Part shown: positions 26,517-35,649 of the stretch, piece after piece
How positions within the stretch are numbered: position 1 is the stretch's first letter
How the letters are laid out: every line of letters starts with the position of its first letter
Assembly (NCBI GenBank): GCA_963850605.1
Contig: CAWKLX010000008.1
Span: 62,001-126,000 of the forward strand
Source: BOG-908 sp963850605
Lineage (GTDB): Bacteria > Pseudomonadota > Alphaproteobacteria > Acetobacterales > Acetobacteraceae
DNA: 64,000 bases
Direction of reading: 5' to 3'
Notes under the pieces: model-generated
Told to the model about the DNA's origin: nothing
Database searches by the model: none
The model's input: only the letters and a program-made list of their open reading frames with translations
Translations under genes and position numbers: made by a program

Positions 26517-27904
26517 GTATTTTCCGCATGTGCCACAAGCCCACTCTCCGGCGCGTGGGGCGCGTATGAAGCCATGTTCATCTGTGTCGCCATGGCCGGC
26601 AAAACCAAACTGGCGCGCAAGCCGGGTTGGGCATCGTCCAGGTGAAACATTCCCTCGTGCAGCACCGCCACGGCCTGAACGAGCGCCAAACCCAAGCCCG
26701 AGCCCGGCGTGCTGCGTGCTGTCTCGCCGCGAAAAAAACGCTCGGTGGCCCGGGGCCGGTCCGCCTCCGGGATGCCAGGCCCCTGATCGGTGACCGCCAC
26801 CCGCACCTGCCGGTCCGTCCGCTGAGCCGACAAGGTGACCAAACCGCCGGCGGGCGAGAACTTGATGGCATTGTCGAGCAAGTTCGCCACCGCCTGCTGC
26901 AGCAGATCGCGATCCCCGAGTATGGCAAGCGTGTCCGGCACGTCCAACCGGAGGCTGAGGCCGTGCTCTTCGGCCACAGCCCCATACAGCTCGGCCAGGT
27001 CGGCCAGCAGCGGTCCCAGATCCACGTCGGCGAAGGCGGAGCGGCGCGATCCGACCTCGATCTCGGCGATGCGCATGAGCGCATGGAAAACGGCCGTCAC
27101 GCCGTCCAGGTCGGCCACCGCGCGCTCCACTCCCGCCCGCAACTCCGCGTCGGTGCGCGCGTGCAGGGCCGCGTCTTCCAGGCGCGCCCTCGCCCGGGTG
27201 ATCGGCGTGCGCAAATCATGGGCGATGGCGTTGCTGACCTGCCGTACCCCATCCATCAGGCGCGCGATCCGCTCCAGCATGGTGTTGATGGACTCGGCCA
27301 TGCGGTCGAATTCGTCACCGCTCCCGGTTCGCCGCACCCGTGGCGTCAGGTCGCCGCCGGCGATGGCATCGGCCGTGGCGGAGACTTCGGCGACCATGCG
27401 GCGGAACAGGTTGCGAATGACCAGGGCGCCCGCCACCCCAAGCCCGGCGACCACCAGCAGCGAGGAGAACAGCGCATTGGTCAGCAGCCGCCTGAGCTCG
27501 ACCCGGCCGCGCACGTCGCGCCCGACCAGCAGCCGGAACCCGCCCGGCAGGTCGTAGCGACGCACGTCGGCGACCGACCGGGTACCGGCGCGAACAACCT
27601 GCAATTCGTAGATCACCCCGGGGTTGATCACCCGATCCGGCCAGCGCCCCAGATTGCCGGCCACCGTGGCGCCGAGCGGGTCGGTCAGCTCGTAGATCGC
27701 GTCGTCATCGACGTTCTCGCTTAGCCGATCCTGGATGGTCAGCAGCAGCGAGGGCACACCGCCTTCGGACCAGCGCTCCACCAGACCCTGAGCGTCGGCG
27801 TTGATCGCCGCCTCCACCTGGCGGTCGAGCAGGCCGGCGGTGGAGAGCCACAGGAACAGGACCAAAGCCAGGGCGGCGGCCGCGAAGACGGCGCCGAACA
27901 GCAT
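26513..27904 (-). CDS. Sensor histidine kinase with HAMP domain
   Basis: A membrane histidine kinase of 463 residues from ATG 27904. TM1 is LFGAVFAAAALALVLFLWL, followed by a periplasmic sensor of about 120 residues, TM2, a HAMP domain, the phosphorylated H-box NAIAHDLRTPITRARARL, and an ATPase domain with N-box NLLDNAIKFSP and G-boxes DQGPGIP and GSGLGLALV. Removing one base at 27947-27948 would move the start to ATG 27959 and give MTDDEGRRLIRSAG, a more usual kinase N-terminus. It is transcribed after the OmpR-type regulator and is its probable partner. Confidence 0.93.
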   Translation of the reverse strand: MLFGAVFAAAALALVLFLWLSTAGLLDRQVEAAINADAQGLVERWSEGGVPSLLLTIQDRLSENVDDDAIYELTDPLGATVAGNLGRWPDRVINPGVIYELQVVRAGTRSVADVRRYDLPGGFRLLVGRDVRGRVELRRLLTNALFSSLLVVAGLGVAGALVIRNLFRRMVAEVSATADAIAGGDLTPRVRRTGSGDEFDRMAESINTMLERIARLMDGVRQVSNAIAHDLRTPITRARARLEDAALHARTDAELRAGVERAVADLDGVTAVFHALMRIAEIEVGSRRSAFADVDLGPLLADLAELYGAVAEEHGLSLRLDVPDTLAILGDRDLLQQAVANLLDNAIKFSPAGGLVTLSAQRTDRQVRVAVTDQGPGIPEADRPRATERFFRGETARSTPGSGLGLALVQAVAVLHEGMFHLDDAQPGLRASLVLPAMATQMNMASYAPHAPESGLVAHAENT

Positions 27905-27996
27905 CGCGAAACGGAGGCCGGCGGACCTTATCAGCCGTCGGCCCTCAATCGTCGGTCATCGGAGGTGCGATCGTCAGGACGTCGCCATGCGACGCC

Positions 27997-28674
27997 TCAT
28001 TCCGGCCGCAGCATGTAGCCGGCATTGCGTATCGTATGGATCAGCGCGCTTGGAAATGGCTTGTCGATCTTCTGCCGCAGCCGAGACACGTGCACGTCAA
28101 TCACGTTCGTCTGTGGATCGAAATGGTAGTCCCACACGCCCTCCAGCAGCATCGTGCGGGTCACCACCTGGCCGGCATGGCGCATCAGGTATTCCAGAAG
28201 ACGGAACTCGCGCGGCTGCAGGTCGATTTTCTGGCCCGCGCGCCGCACCATGCGCGACAACAGATCCATCTCCAGATCGCCGACCAGCAGTTTCGTTTGC
28301 GGACCATCCGATTTGCCGCGCCGGGTCAGCGCCTCCACGCGCGCCAGCAGCTCGGAAAACGCGAACGGCTTCGTCAGATAGTCGTCGCCGCCCGCCTTCA
28401 ACCCTGCCACCCGCTCATCGACCTGCGCCAGCGCCGACAGCAGCAGCACCGGTGTGGCGTTGTTTTGCGAGCGCAGCGTTTCCAGCAGGCGTATGCCGTC
28501 AATTCCGCCGGGCAGCATGCGGTCCAGGATGATGGTGTCGAACGCCTCGCTGGCGGCCATGAACAGCCCGTCGCGGCCGTTATCGGCGTGTTCGACCACA
28601 TGCCCCGCCTCACGCAGCCCCTTGGCCACAAAGCCGGCGACGGTCGGGTCGTCCTCGACAAGAAGGATGCGCAT
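27997..28674 (-). CDS. OmpR/PhoB-family response regulator
   Basis: A 225-residue regulator. The receiver domain has VEDD at residue 7, the phosphoacceptor aspartate in TIILDRMLPGG near residue 51 and the lysine in DDYLTKPFAF. The C-terminal winged helix reads REFRLLEYLMRHAGQVVTR and TNVIDVHVSRLRQKID. The 77 bases upstream hold an inverted repeat of GTCGTCA units. It precedes its kinase on the same strand, as is usual for envelope-response systems. Confidence 0.95.
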   Translation of the reverse strand: MRILLVEDDPTVAGFVAKGLREAGHVVEHADNGRDGLFMAASEAFDTIILDRMLPGGIDGIRLLETLRSQNNATPVLLLSALAQVDERVAGLKAGGDDYLTKPFAFSELLARVEALTRRGKSDGPQTKLLVGDLEMDLLSRMVRRAGQKIDLQPREFRLLEYLMRHAGQVVTRTMLLEGVWDYHFDPQTNVIDVHVSRLRQKIDKPFPSALIHTIRNAGYMLRPE

Positions 28675-28688
28675 CTCGGTCTCCGGTC

Positions 28689-28749
28689 GTCAGTCGTCAG
28701 TCGTCAGAAAAGCACTGGTATCGTCCGATCGACTGACGACTGACGACTC
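28689..28749. repeat. Inverted repeat built from a 7-base unit
   Basis: The left arm holds three tandem GTCGTCA units from 28689. The right arm (28729-28749) is nearly its reverse complement with the same period (CGACTGACGACTGACGACTC). It lies between the response-regulator start and the HtrA stop, so it can form a long hairpin in the transcript. Confidence 0.7.
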
Positions 28750-28750
28750 A

Positions 28751-29830
28751 TCACTGGTCAGGCTCGGCTTGCGGCGGTTCGGGCGGGCGGCGGCCCACCG
28801 TGACGGCCAGGTCCACGGTCTGTGTGCCACGCCGCACGCGCAAGCGCGCGATGGCTCCCGGGTTCACGGCGGAGACGTCACGGATAAGCTCGCGCGTGTT
28901 CTCCACGCGCTCGCCGTTGATGGCGGTCACCAGGTCGCCCGAATGCAGCCCGCCGCGGGCCGCCGGCCCGCCACGATTGACGGCCGCGATGGCCGCACCA
29001 TGCGCGTGGCCCGTCGTGTCCAGCTCCACCCCCAGCCAGCCGCGGTCGACGTGCCCTTTTTCGAGCAGCTCATCGACGATGCGGCTCGCGATCTCCGACG
29101 GGATGGCGAAACCGATGCCGACCGAGCCGCCTGTGGGCGAGACAATGGCGGTGTTCAGCGCCACCACCTCGCCAGCCATGTTGAAACTGGGGCCGCCCGA
29201 ATTGCCGGGGTTGATCGGGGCGTCGAGCTGAAAGAAATCGTCGAACGGCCCGGCGCCAATGTCACGGCCCCGTGCGCTGACGATGCCGGCGGTGACCGAG
29301 CCTCCCAGGCCGAAAGGGTTGCCGGCGGCCATGATCCAGTCGCCTACCTGCACGATCTGGCTGTTGCCCCAAGGCACGGCCGGCAGCGCGTGGCTGGCAT
29401 CGACCTTGATCACCGCGATGTCGGTCAACTCGTCGGTGCCGATGATGCGCGCCGGCAATTCGCTGCCATCCGTGAAACTGACCAGGATCTTGTCGGCCTG
29501 GCCCACAACGTGGTTGTTGGTGACGATGATGCCGGATGGGTCGAGCACAAAGCCCGAGCCCGCCCCGATCATCTGCTCGCGCCGGCCGCGCAGCCTGTCG
29601 CGGAATGTTTTTTCGAACGGTGTTCCGCGCAGCTCCGGCGGCATGCCGCTTGCCGCGGCGGGGTCGGCGACGTTCATGCGCACGGCGATGTTGACGACGG
29701 CCGGCACGACCCGGCGTACCAGGGGCGCGAAGGTCAGCGGCCCGGATTGCACCAAAGGCATCTGGGCGTGCAGCCCGGCAGCCGGCCAGAGAGCCAGCAG
29801 CACGGTGCAAAGGCGGGCGACTCGGCGCAT
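28751..29830 (-). CDS. HtrA/DegP-family serine protease with one PDZ domain
   Basis: A 359-residue periplasmic protease or chaperone. The start is ATG 29830, with a signal peptide (MRRVARLCTVLLALWPAAGL). The catalytic triad is visible as histidine in IIVTNNHVVG, aspartate in LTDIAVIKVD and serine in INPGNSGGPSF. A single PDZ domain follows (GLHSGDLVTAINGERV). One PDZ resembles DegS or HhoB more than two-PDZ DegP. The neighbouring regulators suggest a role in envelope quality control, which is inferred. Confidence 0.93.
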   Translation of the reverse strand: MRRVARLCTVLLALWPAAGLHAQMPLVQSGPLTFAPLVRRVVPAVVNIAVRMNVADPAAASGMPPELRGTPFEKTFRDRLRGRREQMIGAGSGFVLDPSGIIVTNNHVVGQADKILVSFTDGSELPARIIGTDELTDIAVIKVDASHALPAVPWGNSQIVQVGDWIMAAGNPFGLGGSVTAGIVSARGRDIGAGPFDDFFQLDAPINPGNSGGPSFNMAGEVVALNTAIVSPTGGSVGIGFAIPSEIASRIVDELLEKGHVDRGWLGVELDTTGHAHGAAIAAVNRGGPAARGGLHSGDLVTAINGERVENTRELIRDVSAVNPGAIARLRVRRGTQTVDLAVTVGRRPPEPPQAEPDQ

Positions 29831-29855
29831 GAGAAATGATTGGCACGGGCGCCAG

Positions 29856-29880
29856 CCCCCCACAAGAACGGGGGGTTTTT
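29856..29880 (+). other. GC stem followed by T-run (29856-29880)
   Basis: CCCCCC-ACAAGAAC-GGGGGG is followed by TTTTT on the plus strand. Only minus-strand genes surround it, so as a terminator it would act on antisense transcription. In the minus direction it forms a hairpin without a T-run between the LuxR-type gene and htrA. Its role is unclear. Confidence 0.5.
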
Positions 29881-29883
29881 GTC

Positions 29884-30522
29884 CTATCCCTGACGGGTTG
29901 CGTAGAGTGCGGCCTGGATACGGCTGCGCAGGTTGAGCTTGCGCAGGATGGCCGTAACATGTGCCTTGACGGTGCTTTCGGAGATGGAAAGCTCGTACGC
30001 AATGATCTTGTTGGCCTTGCCGGCCGAGATCATCTCCAGCACGCGGCGTTGTTGACTGGACAGCGCCGCCATGGCCGCGTGGCGGTCGCGTCCCTCCGGC
30101 GGGCCATCCAGGGCCGCGTCGTGCGGCAGGCTGATTTCGCCGGCCAGCACCGCCCGCAGCGCCTGGCGCATGCCGTCTCGCGAGAGCGATTTGGGGATGA
30201 AGCCCGCCGCCCCGCAGCCCATCGCCTGATCGACCGTATCCCTGTCCTCCCGGCCCGATACGATCACCACGGGGGTCGCCGGCGCCGCGTTGCGTATGGC
30301 CAGCAGCCCGGCCATGCCGTTCATGCCGGGCATGTTCACGTCCAGCAGCACCAGGTCGAAATCGGCGCCCGCCAGGGCCGACTGCGCATCGGCCAGGCAG
30401 CCGCACTCGACCACGCTCGCCCTCTCCAGCGTGGATCCCACGATCTGGGCCAGCGCGTCGCGAAACAGCGGGTGGTCGTCGGCGATCAACACCGCGCAGG
30501 TCTCCGTCGCCTGCGGTTTCAT
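29884..30522 (-). CDS. NarL/FixJ-family response regulator (LuxR-type)
   Basis: A 212-residue regulator with a receiver domain (VLIADDHPLFRDALAQ, phosphoacceptor in LVLLDVNMPGMNG, lysine in FIPKSLS) and a LuxR helix-turn-helix (LSSQQRRVLEMISAGKANKI then AYELSISESTVKAHV). The start is placed at ATG 30522; further upstream the frame is open but adds a non-conserved segment. No partner kinase is adjacent. It is followed by the HtrA gene on the same strand and divergent from the porin gene. Confidence 0.92.
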   Translation of the reverse strand: MKPQATETCAVLIADDHPLFRDALAQIVGSTLERASVVECGCLADAQSALAGADFDLVLLDVNMPGMNGMAGLLAIRNAAPATPVVIVSGREDRDTVDQAMGCGAAGFIPKSLSRDGMRQALRAVLAGEISLPHDAALDGPPEGRDRHAAMAALSSQQRRVLEMISAGKANKIIAYELSISESTVKAHVTAILRKLNLRSRIQAALYATRQG

Positions 30523-30753
30523 ATGCACCGGCGGCAGGGCGATGTCGGCGGGCGGATGATGTCGCATCCTTGCGACACTAGCGCGCCCCGTGCCGCCCCC
30601 GACAGCCCCGAGCGTCGTCAAACTTGCAACATCGGACTAAGGTCGCACTGCGCGGCGCCGACGCGCTCGGATTAGCGTCGCAACCCGAACGAACGCCGGC
30701 ACATGGCGGGACGAGAGACCGCGGCCAACGCGGCTCTGCTGAGGGGGACGATC

Positions 30754-32307
30754 ATGAAAATCACCACGGCTGCTCTGGCTTCCGTGTCGCTGCTGGCCTT
30801 GGCCGGCGGACCGGCCCGGGCCGACGACTACACTGACCTGCTCGATATCCTGCACGCCCGGGGGAGCCTGTCGCAGGGTGAATACAGCAGTCTGCTGGCA
30901 CGACATCTGCACGGCCGCGGCCCCGCGGCCCGTCATCGCCGAGGCGTGGCAGCCCAAGCCCCGATCGGCAACCCGCCCTCCGACGACGCCGAGGCTCAGT
31001 CCCGCCGCGACGCGCTCGCGGCCGCCGCCAGCGCCGCCGCCGCGCAAGCCTCCGAGCACAAGATGGAGGCAATGGCGCAGGAGATGGAGACAAGTCCGGA
31101 CATCGTGCACGTGCAGCCCTACAAGCCAGGCGCCGGTGTCACGATGCGGGTGGGCGCGGTCGATCTGAACTTCTCGGGTATCGTCAACGGCTTCTACACG
31201 TATTCCAGCGCCGACAGTGCCGGCCACACGCCGGCGGGCGGGCTTGCCGACGGCAGCGGTTTCGATTCGTCGGCCGTCCGCAACGGCCTGCTGCCCGGGG
31301 CCTTCATCTTCACCGCCAATACGACGCAAGAGGGCATCGACGTCTCGGCCACTTTCGGCGTCTATCCCGGCATCAACTCGTCCACGGCCGGTATCCTGGG
31401 CGCCAATAGCGGCGGCAACGCCACGGCCTTGGGCACCGCCGGCGGCGACTTCCGCAAAACCTTCCTGACGTTTGGCACAAAGCAGCTCGGCACGATCAAG
31501 ATCGGCCGCGACATCGCCATCTTCGGCTCGGACGCCATTCTCAACGACGCGACCCTGCTGAGCGTGGGTGCGACGGGCGGGAACGCGGACCCGGCCAATA
31601 CGTCGCTCGGCCGCATCGGGCTCGGCTATATCTACGCCGACTTCCTGCCGCAGATCACCTATATCAGCCCGATGTTCGCAGGCTTCCAAGCCACGATCGG
31701 CGCAATCCAGCCGATGAACGAATTCAACTTTTCGGGCCTGTCCGGCAGCGCCAATGTGCACAGCACGCCAGAGTTCGAAGGCAAGCTGACCTGGGACTAC
31801 AAGAGCGCCGCCTTCGCAGCCCATATATGGGCGGGGTTCATGACGCAGTCGCAGCAGAACATCACCCCGCTCAACGAGGGCGTGCCGACCAACAACAAGG
31901 TCGCGGGTGCGGGCGAAGGTGGCGCGACGCTCACGTTCGGCCCGGCAACGGTGACCGGCTACTACTACCGCGGCTCGGGCGTGGGCACGACGGCGAAGTT
32001 CTTCGACGGCATTTCGGCCGGTGGACAACTCCGGGATTCCGAGGGCGGCTATATCCAGGGCACTTACAAGGTGCTGCCGAAACTCAAGCTCGCCGCCAGC
32101 TACGGCGAAAGCTCGCTCTATCGTGCGGCGGGCGATGTCGACCCCAACCTCGTGCGGCGCAACGAGGCCTATGTTGGCGCCGCCTATTACTCGTTGACTG
32201 ATTGGGTAACGCTGGTCGGCGAGTATGCGCACGAGGAGGCCAAGTCGCATGGCCCCGAATCCGTCACCTCCAACGCCTTCACCGCGGGCGCAATCCTGTT
32301 CTACTGA
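30754..32307 (+). CDS. Outer-membrane porin
   Basis: A 517-residue beta-barrel protein with a signal peptide (MKITTAALASVSLLALAGGP) and, after it, an Ala/Arg-rich helical region with a coiled-coil-like segment (AAAASAAAAQASEHKMEAMA). The remainder is alternating beta-strand sequence ending in AGAILFY, the terminal aromatic residue needed for barrel insertion. It resembles the porin group common in Acetobacteraceae. ATG 30754 follows GAGGGGGACGATC, a strong ribosome site. It is divergent from the LuxR-type regulator and may be regulated by it. Confidence 0.88.
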   Translation: MKITTAALASVSLLALAGGPARADDYTDLLDILHARGSLSQGEYSSLLARHLHGRGPAARHRRGVAAQAPIGNPPSDDAEAQSRRDALAAAASAAAAQASEHKMEAMAQEMETSPDIVHVQPYKPGAGVTMRVGAVDLNFSGIVNGFYTYSSADSAGHTPAGGLADGSGFDSSAVRNGLLPGAFIFTANTTQEGIDVSATFGVYPGINSSTAGILGANSGGNATALGTAGGDFRKTFLTFGTKQLGTIKIGRDIAIFGSDAILNDATLLSVGATGGNADPANTSLGRIGLGYIYADFLPQITYISPMFAGFQATIGAIQPMNEFNFSGLSGSANVHSTPEFEGKLTWDYKSAAFAAHIWAGFMTQSQQNITPLNEGVPTNNKVAGAGEGGATLTFGPATVTGYYYRGSGVGTTAKFFDGISAGGQLRDSEGGYIQGTYKVLPKLKLAASYGESSLYRAAGDVDPNLVRRNEAYVGAAYYSLTDWVTLVGEYAHEEAKSHGPESVTSNAFTAGAILFY

Positions 32308-32319
32308 CAGGCAGGAATG

Positions 32320-32357
32320 GCGGAGGGCTTGGACCAAGCGCTCCGCTATCGCCCCGA
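32320..32357 (+). terminator. Terminator-like hairpin after the porin gene
   Basis: A stem GCGGAG-g-GCTTGG/CCAAGC-g-CTCCGC (32320-32346) lies 12 bases after the porin stop, and a T-run (CCTTTTTCG) comes 13 bases further on. It separates two convergent genes and could end both. Confidence 0.6.
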
Positions 32358-32367
32358 CCTTTTTCGT

Positions 32368-33931
32368 TCAGTCCTGGGCACCGACCGTCTGCTTCGCCCG
32401 CGCAAGCGGCGTCTGCAATTGCTGTATGTAAGCAGGCTGACCCACCACCGGCACGTAAGCCGGGTAGATCGCCGCCAGCGTAGTGTCGTCGGCAAGAACC
32501 TTGGTGCTGAACGAATAGGTCCTGGACACCTCGGAGAATGCCTCCGTCAAACTGATGTCGCCGCGATAATCCTCAGCTCCGCCGCCTGCGGGACAATAGC
32601 CGACGAAGGCGTTCTTGATGATGCGCGTCGGAATGCTGGCCGGCCAAGCCGGATCGTCTGGGCGGATATTGGGGTAGAAGAACGAGAGCGGATAGGTTTG
32701 ATGAAACCCGTCATACGTCTTGGAAAACGTCACGAAGCTGTTGTTCTCGAGATCGATCGATTGCGCCCGCGAGTCGATGATGCCCTCCATCGCGAAGGTC
32801 ACCGACATGGCGTTGGAGTTGGCGCCCGACATATTCTTCAAGAACACGTTGTCGCGTGCGGTCAGCAGTCCGCCATTGGGCACGTCGAGCAGATAATTCT
32901 CCGCCTGGCCGAGACCGCCCCAGGGCAGAGTTCCCTGGAAAAAATTGGCGGTGAACACGTTGATCTGGGCACGCGATTTGAAAAGATGCCCGTAATAGGC
33001 GTGATGGGACCATGAGTGCTCCATGTTCACTGTGAAATTCGGGTCGTTGATGCTGGCGCCGATATAGGCGTTGTGGGCCGGGCCGGTCGGGCCGCCATTA
33101 TGATCCAACTCAAGTCCGCGCAGGGTCAGTGTGCCGCTATAGCCTCCCGCACCGAAACAGCCCATTCACCCCGGATCGGGCGAACCCTGAAATCCGCATG
33201 TTGCTGAGGGTCAGATTGCTGCCCCCGGCCTCATAAACCCCGGCTTTCGCGGCGACAGCACCGGGTCCCGCGATGACATCGATGTTGTCCATGGTGAAGC
33301 CGTTGCTCTGGTCGAAATAGACCGGCCCTTGTCCCAGCGTATTGTTGGACGTGTAGCCGGTCAGCAGGATGACCGGGCGGGTATTGTTCTGAACCACGCC
33401 TTGAATGGTGATGCCGTCCGGGGGCGTCGGGGGTCCGCCCGCAGCATAAACGGCGTAGGAGTCATACTGCGGCCCTATCCAGGGCTGGTTCAGGTCCCCG
33501 CTATAGACGGCTGGATAGACCATGAAGACGTCGCCCGTGTCCCACAGCCGAAACGTGTATTCCCGGTTGAATGGGCCACAGCCAGAGGCGGCCGCGGGTT
33601 CGGGGTTCACGTGATCTGTGCCATCACCCGCCAACGTGCATCCGGGCCCGCTTGCAAACGTGGTATACGATGCGATCACTTGCCCGCCACGCACCTGATC
33701 GATCCTGGGTTGGCCGGAGGTGGCCGCAACAGGACTGGTCTCGGCCTTGCCGCGCCAATTCCATTCGACCGGGTAGCCGGTTCCGCTCGGGCATAGCTGG
33801 GCCAGCTCCGCGGTGGCCGCCGGAGTCACGTAGAAACTGCCCGGCCCCGGAAGCACGATCGGGGGGGCGGCCAGCGCAGAGCCGCTTGCGCCTAAAATAA
33901 GTGCAAATCCGTAATTCCTCGCGTTCGACAC
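32368..33931 (-). CDS. Secreted right-handed beta-helix protein, frame-broken
   Basis: The start is GTG 33931, preceded by AAAGGAG and followed by a signal peptide (NYGFALILGASGSALAAP). The mature protein shows repeating beta-helix-type short strands (DGITIQGVVQNNTRPVIL, FTMDNIDVIAGPG, TLTLRGLELDHNGG), as in polysaccharide lyases or surface adhesins. The frame breaks at 33155-33157 (AAA on the plus strand); one fewer base joins VNGLFGAGGYSG and gives 1564 bases (3n+1). The protein lies next to acyltransferase, deacetylase and glycosyltransferase genes, so a polysaccharide substrate is likely. Catalytic residues cannot be assigned. Confidence 0.72.
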
Positions 33932-34094
33932 GCCACAGCTCCTTTGAATGAAGGACCGGAGCTTGACCCAAAGCAGCCAGCATCCGGGCCGCCAGGCCCG
34001 CGGGGCGCTGAAAGCCCTGCAATCCTCATCGACGAGCATGGGACGGTCAATACACAATCGTATCGTAACGTTGGTGTAACGGACATTTGCACGT

Positions 34095-34395
34095 TTAGCC
34101 GTTGATGAGCGCCCGCGCCTCCGCCAGAGCGTGTCCCGGTGCGTACCTGCTGTACTCCCGCCGCCATACGGAGTCTTTCCAGCCGGTCGTGCGAAGCCCG
34201 CAACAGCCCAAGTGCGGCTTGTCGTCGGTTCCACGGGGTGGGTCGCCCCAGCAGCGCGAGATCCAGTCCCTGCAGCAGGCAGGATGCGACTTCCAGTTGG
34301 CCTTGCTCGCAAGCCTGGTCGAACGCGTCCTCGATGCGGTCGCTCAGGCGCCGCCTGGTACCGGCGGCATAGTCTCCGATTGCCGTGTGGCTCAT
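34095..34395 (-). CDS. Small helical protein, frame-broken
   Basis: ATG 34395 opens MSHTAIGDYAAGTRRRLSDR and continues as a helical, Arg/Leu-rich protein (LEVASCLLQGLDLALLG). The open frame runs on past a poor C-terminus into the beta-helix gene. Removing one base at 34194-34195 gives a more credible end (WKDSVWRREYSRYAPGHALA) and the stop at 34095-34097, about 99 residues (301 bases, 3n+1). Family unknown. It lies between the beta-helix and acyltransferase genes. Confidence 0.5.
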
Positions 34396-34470
34396 TCTGA
34401 CCGCTCTCCGATGCGCCCGTGGAGCCGCCGATCATGCAGTCAACTCGTGAACGTTTCGCAAATGCCGGAT

Positions 34471-35637
34471 TCAGGCCCTGGCCCACCGGCGTACCACATG
34501 CCCGCCCACCCGGATCGCGGGCTGCTCGATCAGCCGGTACGTCACCCGCGAGAAGCCAGCCGTCGCAGCCAGCACGAAACCGAAGATCGCGACACTGGCC
34601 AGGCCAGCGGACATGCCGGTCAGACGGGTCACGGACGGGGGCAGGATCGCTTCGACCGCGGCGATGATCGCGAAATGCAGCAGATAGGCGCTGAAACTGG
34701 CCTGTCCCAGCCCGGTCAGCGGCGGCCACGCCACCCAGTCGAACCGCCCGAACCGCAGCGCCAGCACCGCCCCGCCGAAAGCGGCCGCCGCGACCGCCGG
34801 GGTGTCGATAAAGCCCCAATTGGGCTGGGGGACGCGCGGTAACGGAACCCAGGCCAGCGCGAGGAAAACGAGCACCGAGACAGAAAGCAACGCGCGCCCG
34901 CGCCGGCCTGCCCAGGCTCCGAACTCTGCCCAGCCCTGCCCCGGTTCGGATCGCACGCTGATCTCGGAGACGAGCAGCCCGATCAGGAAAACCGGCAATT
35001 GGTTCGGCAACCAGTAGTACAGGAACTGCCCGGTGGCGATCGTTCCATCGGCCTGGATGTAGGTGCCGCGCGCCACCATGTTGGCCAGCCAGGCGAGCGG
35101 CAGGCTGGCCAACGCTGCCACCATTGCCGGCGCCACGCCACGCACGGACCGCATGAGCACCGGGAAGACGACGTAGAACATCATCTCCGCCTCGATGCTC
35201 CATCCGCCCGGCACCCCGATCCAGGCGCCAGGCACGGTCGGCATCTGGGAAGGTGCCCAGCCGCCCAGAAAGGTCAGGAATGTGGCCAACCGTGTGACGG
35301 TGATCGGCCCATGCGGTAACAGCCACGCATACAGCAGGGCGGCCAGGAAGTAGGCCGGCACGATGCGGAACACGCGCCGCAGCGCAAAACTCGTCAGGCT
35401 GGGCGGCCGGACGACCTCGTGCCCGCGCCAGGATCGGGCAAGGGTGAAACAGCTCACGACGAAGAACAGCTGCACACCGAAAAAACCAAGATTGCTGACC
35501 CGCTTGATCGTCCAAGGCAGGCCGTGCAGCACCGGCATCGCGTGGCTGGCGATCACCAGGGTCACTGCGATGCCCCGCAATGAGTCGATCCAGTCGAGCA
35601 TTTCGTTGCGGGCCTGCATCGGGCGGCATACGCGCAT
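34471..35637 (-). CDS. Acyltransferase 3 (OafA-type) membrane protein
   Basis: A 388-residue protein with about ten membrane segments. The family signature is at the N-terminus: DWIDSLRGIAVTLVIASHAM (conserved R and H) and FFGVQLFFVVSCF. The start could be ATG 35637, 35619 or 35601; 35637 has GGGG close upstream. Such enzymes O-acylate extracellular or membrane-linked sugars. Its neighbours are a deacetylase, glycosyltransferase and beta-helix protein, so it probably modifies a surface polysaccharide. Confidence 0.9.
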   Translation of the reverse strand: MRVCRPMQARNEMLDWIDSLRGIAVTLVIASHAMPVLHGLPWTIKRVSNLGFFGVQLFFVVSCFTLARSWRGHEVVRPPSLTSFALRRVFRIVPAYFLAALLYAWLLPHGPITVTRLATFLTFLGGWAPSQMPTVPGAWIGVPGGWSIEAEMMFYVVFPVLMRSVRGVAPAMVAALASLPLAWLANMVARGTYIQADGTIATGQFLYYWLPNQLPVFLIGLLVSEISVRSEPGQGWAEFGAWAGRRGRALLSVSVLVFLALAWVPLPRVPQPNWGFIDTPAVAAAAFGGAVLALRFGRFDWVAWPPLTGLGQASFSAYLLHFAIIAAVEAILPPSVTRLTGMSAGLASVAIFGFVLAATAGFSRVTYRLIEQPAIRVGGHVVRRWARA

Positions 35638-35649
35638 AGCCCCGCCGGT

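Noticed and set aside
29856..29880. Terminator of a plus-strand gene
   Set aside because: No plus-strand gene precedes it; the stem is reported only as a hairpin.
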